From assembly GCA_017520105.1 (NCBI GenBank), contig JAFWRL010000026.1, positions 1 to 7,776 on the forward strand: DNA of 7,776 bases, read 5' to 3'. The DNA comes from Fibrobacter sp. GTDB taxonomy: Bacteria > Fibrobacterota > Fibrobacteria > Fibrobacterales > Fibrobacteraceae. Positions 6,834 to 7,776 of this stretch are shown here, one piece after another. The position numbers and the translations under genes are program-made. The notes under the pieces are model-generated. The model had not been told where the DNA came from and did not search any database. It saw only the letters and a program-made list of their open reading frames with translations. Numbering within the stretch: position 1 is the first letter of the stretch; each line of letters starts with the position of its first letter.

Positions 6834-7776
6834 TTACTTCTTTGCCTTGGCGGCGGCTTTCTTCTTCGATTTCGGCGGAGCGCTAATCAACTTCTTGTAA
6901 AGCTGTTCGTCTTTCAGATACTTGATGGCTTCGTTCAGTTGCTTGTCGCGCTTGAGCGAGAATGCGGTACTGACAGAATCGTTCACGAATGCGGTGAGAA
7001 GCTCGCGCTTGATGCCGTCCTTGATGTAGTCCTTGTTCGCTTCGAACTGGGCATCGCGGTTATCTTCGAGAGCCTTGCGCATTTCGCCGATTCTCTTGAC
7101 GAGATTCGAATCCGAAATGGTCTTTGCGCTGTCGCCCATGTAGTTCTGTTCGCGGATGATGCTCTTTTCAAGCTGATCCACGCCGACGAGGGCGTTGCTC
7201 TTGACCTTCATGAAGTTCGTGTCTTTTTTGCAGAACGCCTTGAACTGCGTGAAGAGGGAATCAGGAACGACCCAATCGGAGTTCATCTGAACGCCTGCTT
7301 TTTCGAGGCTCGGACGAATCTTGACGGCGAACTTGAAGTACATGGCCATACGTTCCTGCACTTGGACGACCCAAGGCATCGGGTCGAGTTCCACATCGAC
7401 GTCCGGCTTGATGCCACCACCGCCGAACATCATGCGGCCGTTGTTCGTGTAGAACGTGTCGCGCTTGGCGGTATCGGCCTTGACGGTGTCCGTCTTTGCC
7501 GTATCTTTTTCTTCTTCGTCTATTTCTTCGTCTTGCAGCGAAAGACCCTTGATGCCATTTTCGGGCTTGTTGATGCAACGTCCGAAGGGCAGGTAGTAGA
7601 ATGCGGTCGTAAGCTTGAGGGCGTTGCCTGCATTATCGAGCGGGAAGATTGTCTGTACGGAACCTTTACCGAACGAGGTCTTGCCGACGATTAACGCACG
7701 GTCCCAGTCCTGCAATGCGCCGGAGACGATTTCAGCGGCACTGGCAGAACCCTGGTTCACGAGGACGACCATCGGA
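6834..7776 (-). CDS. S41 carboxy-terminal processing protease, C-terminal part
   Basis: The frame runs off the right edge (a Pro codon precedes the first Met in the window), so the signal peptide, PDZ domain and start of the catalytic domain lie outside. Residues count from that Met. The Ser-Lys dyad is visible: Ser11 in Q-G-S-A-S-A-A-E-I and Lys36 in F-G-K-G-S-V-Q, 25 residues apart as in Prc and CtpB. L-K-L-T-T-A and G-G-G-I-K-P-D (about 119-125) are further S41 landmarks. Members cut C-terminal tails of periplasmic proteins and control cell-wall hydrolases or lipoproteins. Odd points are an acidic stretch plus pentapeptide repeats (about 81-106) inserted between the catalytic core and the G-G-G-I-K-P-D motif, a helix-rich extension of nearly 190 residues after it, and a very basic end ([11 protein letters not shown]). 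It heads the cluster visible here, and mlaE follows closely. The exact subfamily (CtpA, CtpB or Prc) cannot be told from this part. Confidence 0.88.
   Translation of the reverse strand, partial: PMVVLVNQGSASAAEIVSGALQDWDRALIVGKTSFGKGSVQTIFPLDNAGNALKLTTAFYYLPFGRCINKPENGIKGLSLQDEEIDEEEKDTAKTDTVKADTAKRDTFYTNNGRMMFGGGGIKPDVDVELDPMPWVVQVQERMAMYFKFAVKIRPSLEKAGVQMNSDWVVPDSLFTQFKAFCKKDTNFMKVKSNALVGVDQLEKSIIREQNYMGDSAKTISDSNLVKRIGEMRKALEDNRDAQFEANKDYIKDGIKRELLTAFVNDSVSTAFSLKRDKQLNEAIKYLKDEQLYKKLISAPPKSKKKAAAKAKK
7455..7505 (-). repeat. D-T-[AV]-K-x pentapeptide repeats inside the protease
   Basis: Residues 90-106 of the visible protease read [17 protein letters not shown]: three full copies of a five-residue unit (15 bases) plus the start of a fourth. 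A run of acidic residues (D-E-E-I-D-E-E-E-K, 81-89) comes just before. The segment is low-complexity and probably an exposed flexible loop. Confidence 0.7.

Noticed and set aside
6666..7694. A 342-codon open frame on the + strand opposite the protease and mlaE
   Set aside because: It spans two well-supported antisense genes and their junction. Its composition (runs of H, R, E, V, L) is typical of a reverse-complement shadow.

Overview
The window looks like chromosomal DNA of a Gram-negative bacterium, most likely a Fibrobacter or close relative. The envelope genes (two lipoproteins, a small outer-membrane barrel protein, an MlaE permease) need an outer membrane. The first complete lipoprotein resembles, as I recall them, Fibrobacter lipoproteins with a 'T-x-S/T-G-(Y/L)-(Y/W)' strand followed by a 'HLE-x-x-R-x-x-x-LV-x-x-G' helix. 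The intergenic hairpin block at 1369-1441 resembles repeats I associate with the same group. The genus call is inference; no rRNA is present to confirm it.

The window has two halves. The left half (1-2680, + strand, visibly AT-rich) is accessory-type surface gene content: the 3' end of an unrecognised gene, a 378-residue lipoprotein, a hairpin-rich spacer with a candidate promoter, a small lipoprotein gene whose signal peptide and body lie in different frames, and an 8-strand-sized outer-membrane barrel protein 10 bases downstream. A strong two-way terminator at 2686-2715 closes this side.

The right half (2736-7776, - strand, GC-richer) is a tightly packed housekeeping cluster. In transcription order it is an S41 carboxy-terminal processing protease (5' end outside the window), an MlaE-family permease, dciA (replicative helicase operator/loader), gyrB (gyrase subunit B) and a long-chain trans-polyprenyl diphosphate synthase. 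Gaps are 0 to about 30 bases, consistent with one operon ending at the same terminator. It joins envelope maintenance (protease, lipid transport), replication (helicase loading, supercoiling) and quinone side-chain synthesis. The dciA-gyrB adjacency recalls the dnaA-dnaN-recF-dciA-gyrB block of actinobacteria.

No RNA gene, CRISPR array, insertion sequence or phage gene is visible. The best leads are the split-frame lipoprotein gene at 1505-2073, the intergenic repeat, and the protease-mlaE-dciA-gyrB-prenyl synthase gene order. I see no sign of a wholly new system.
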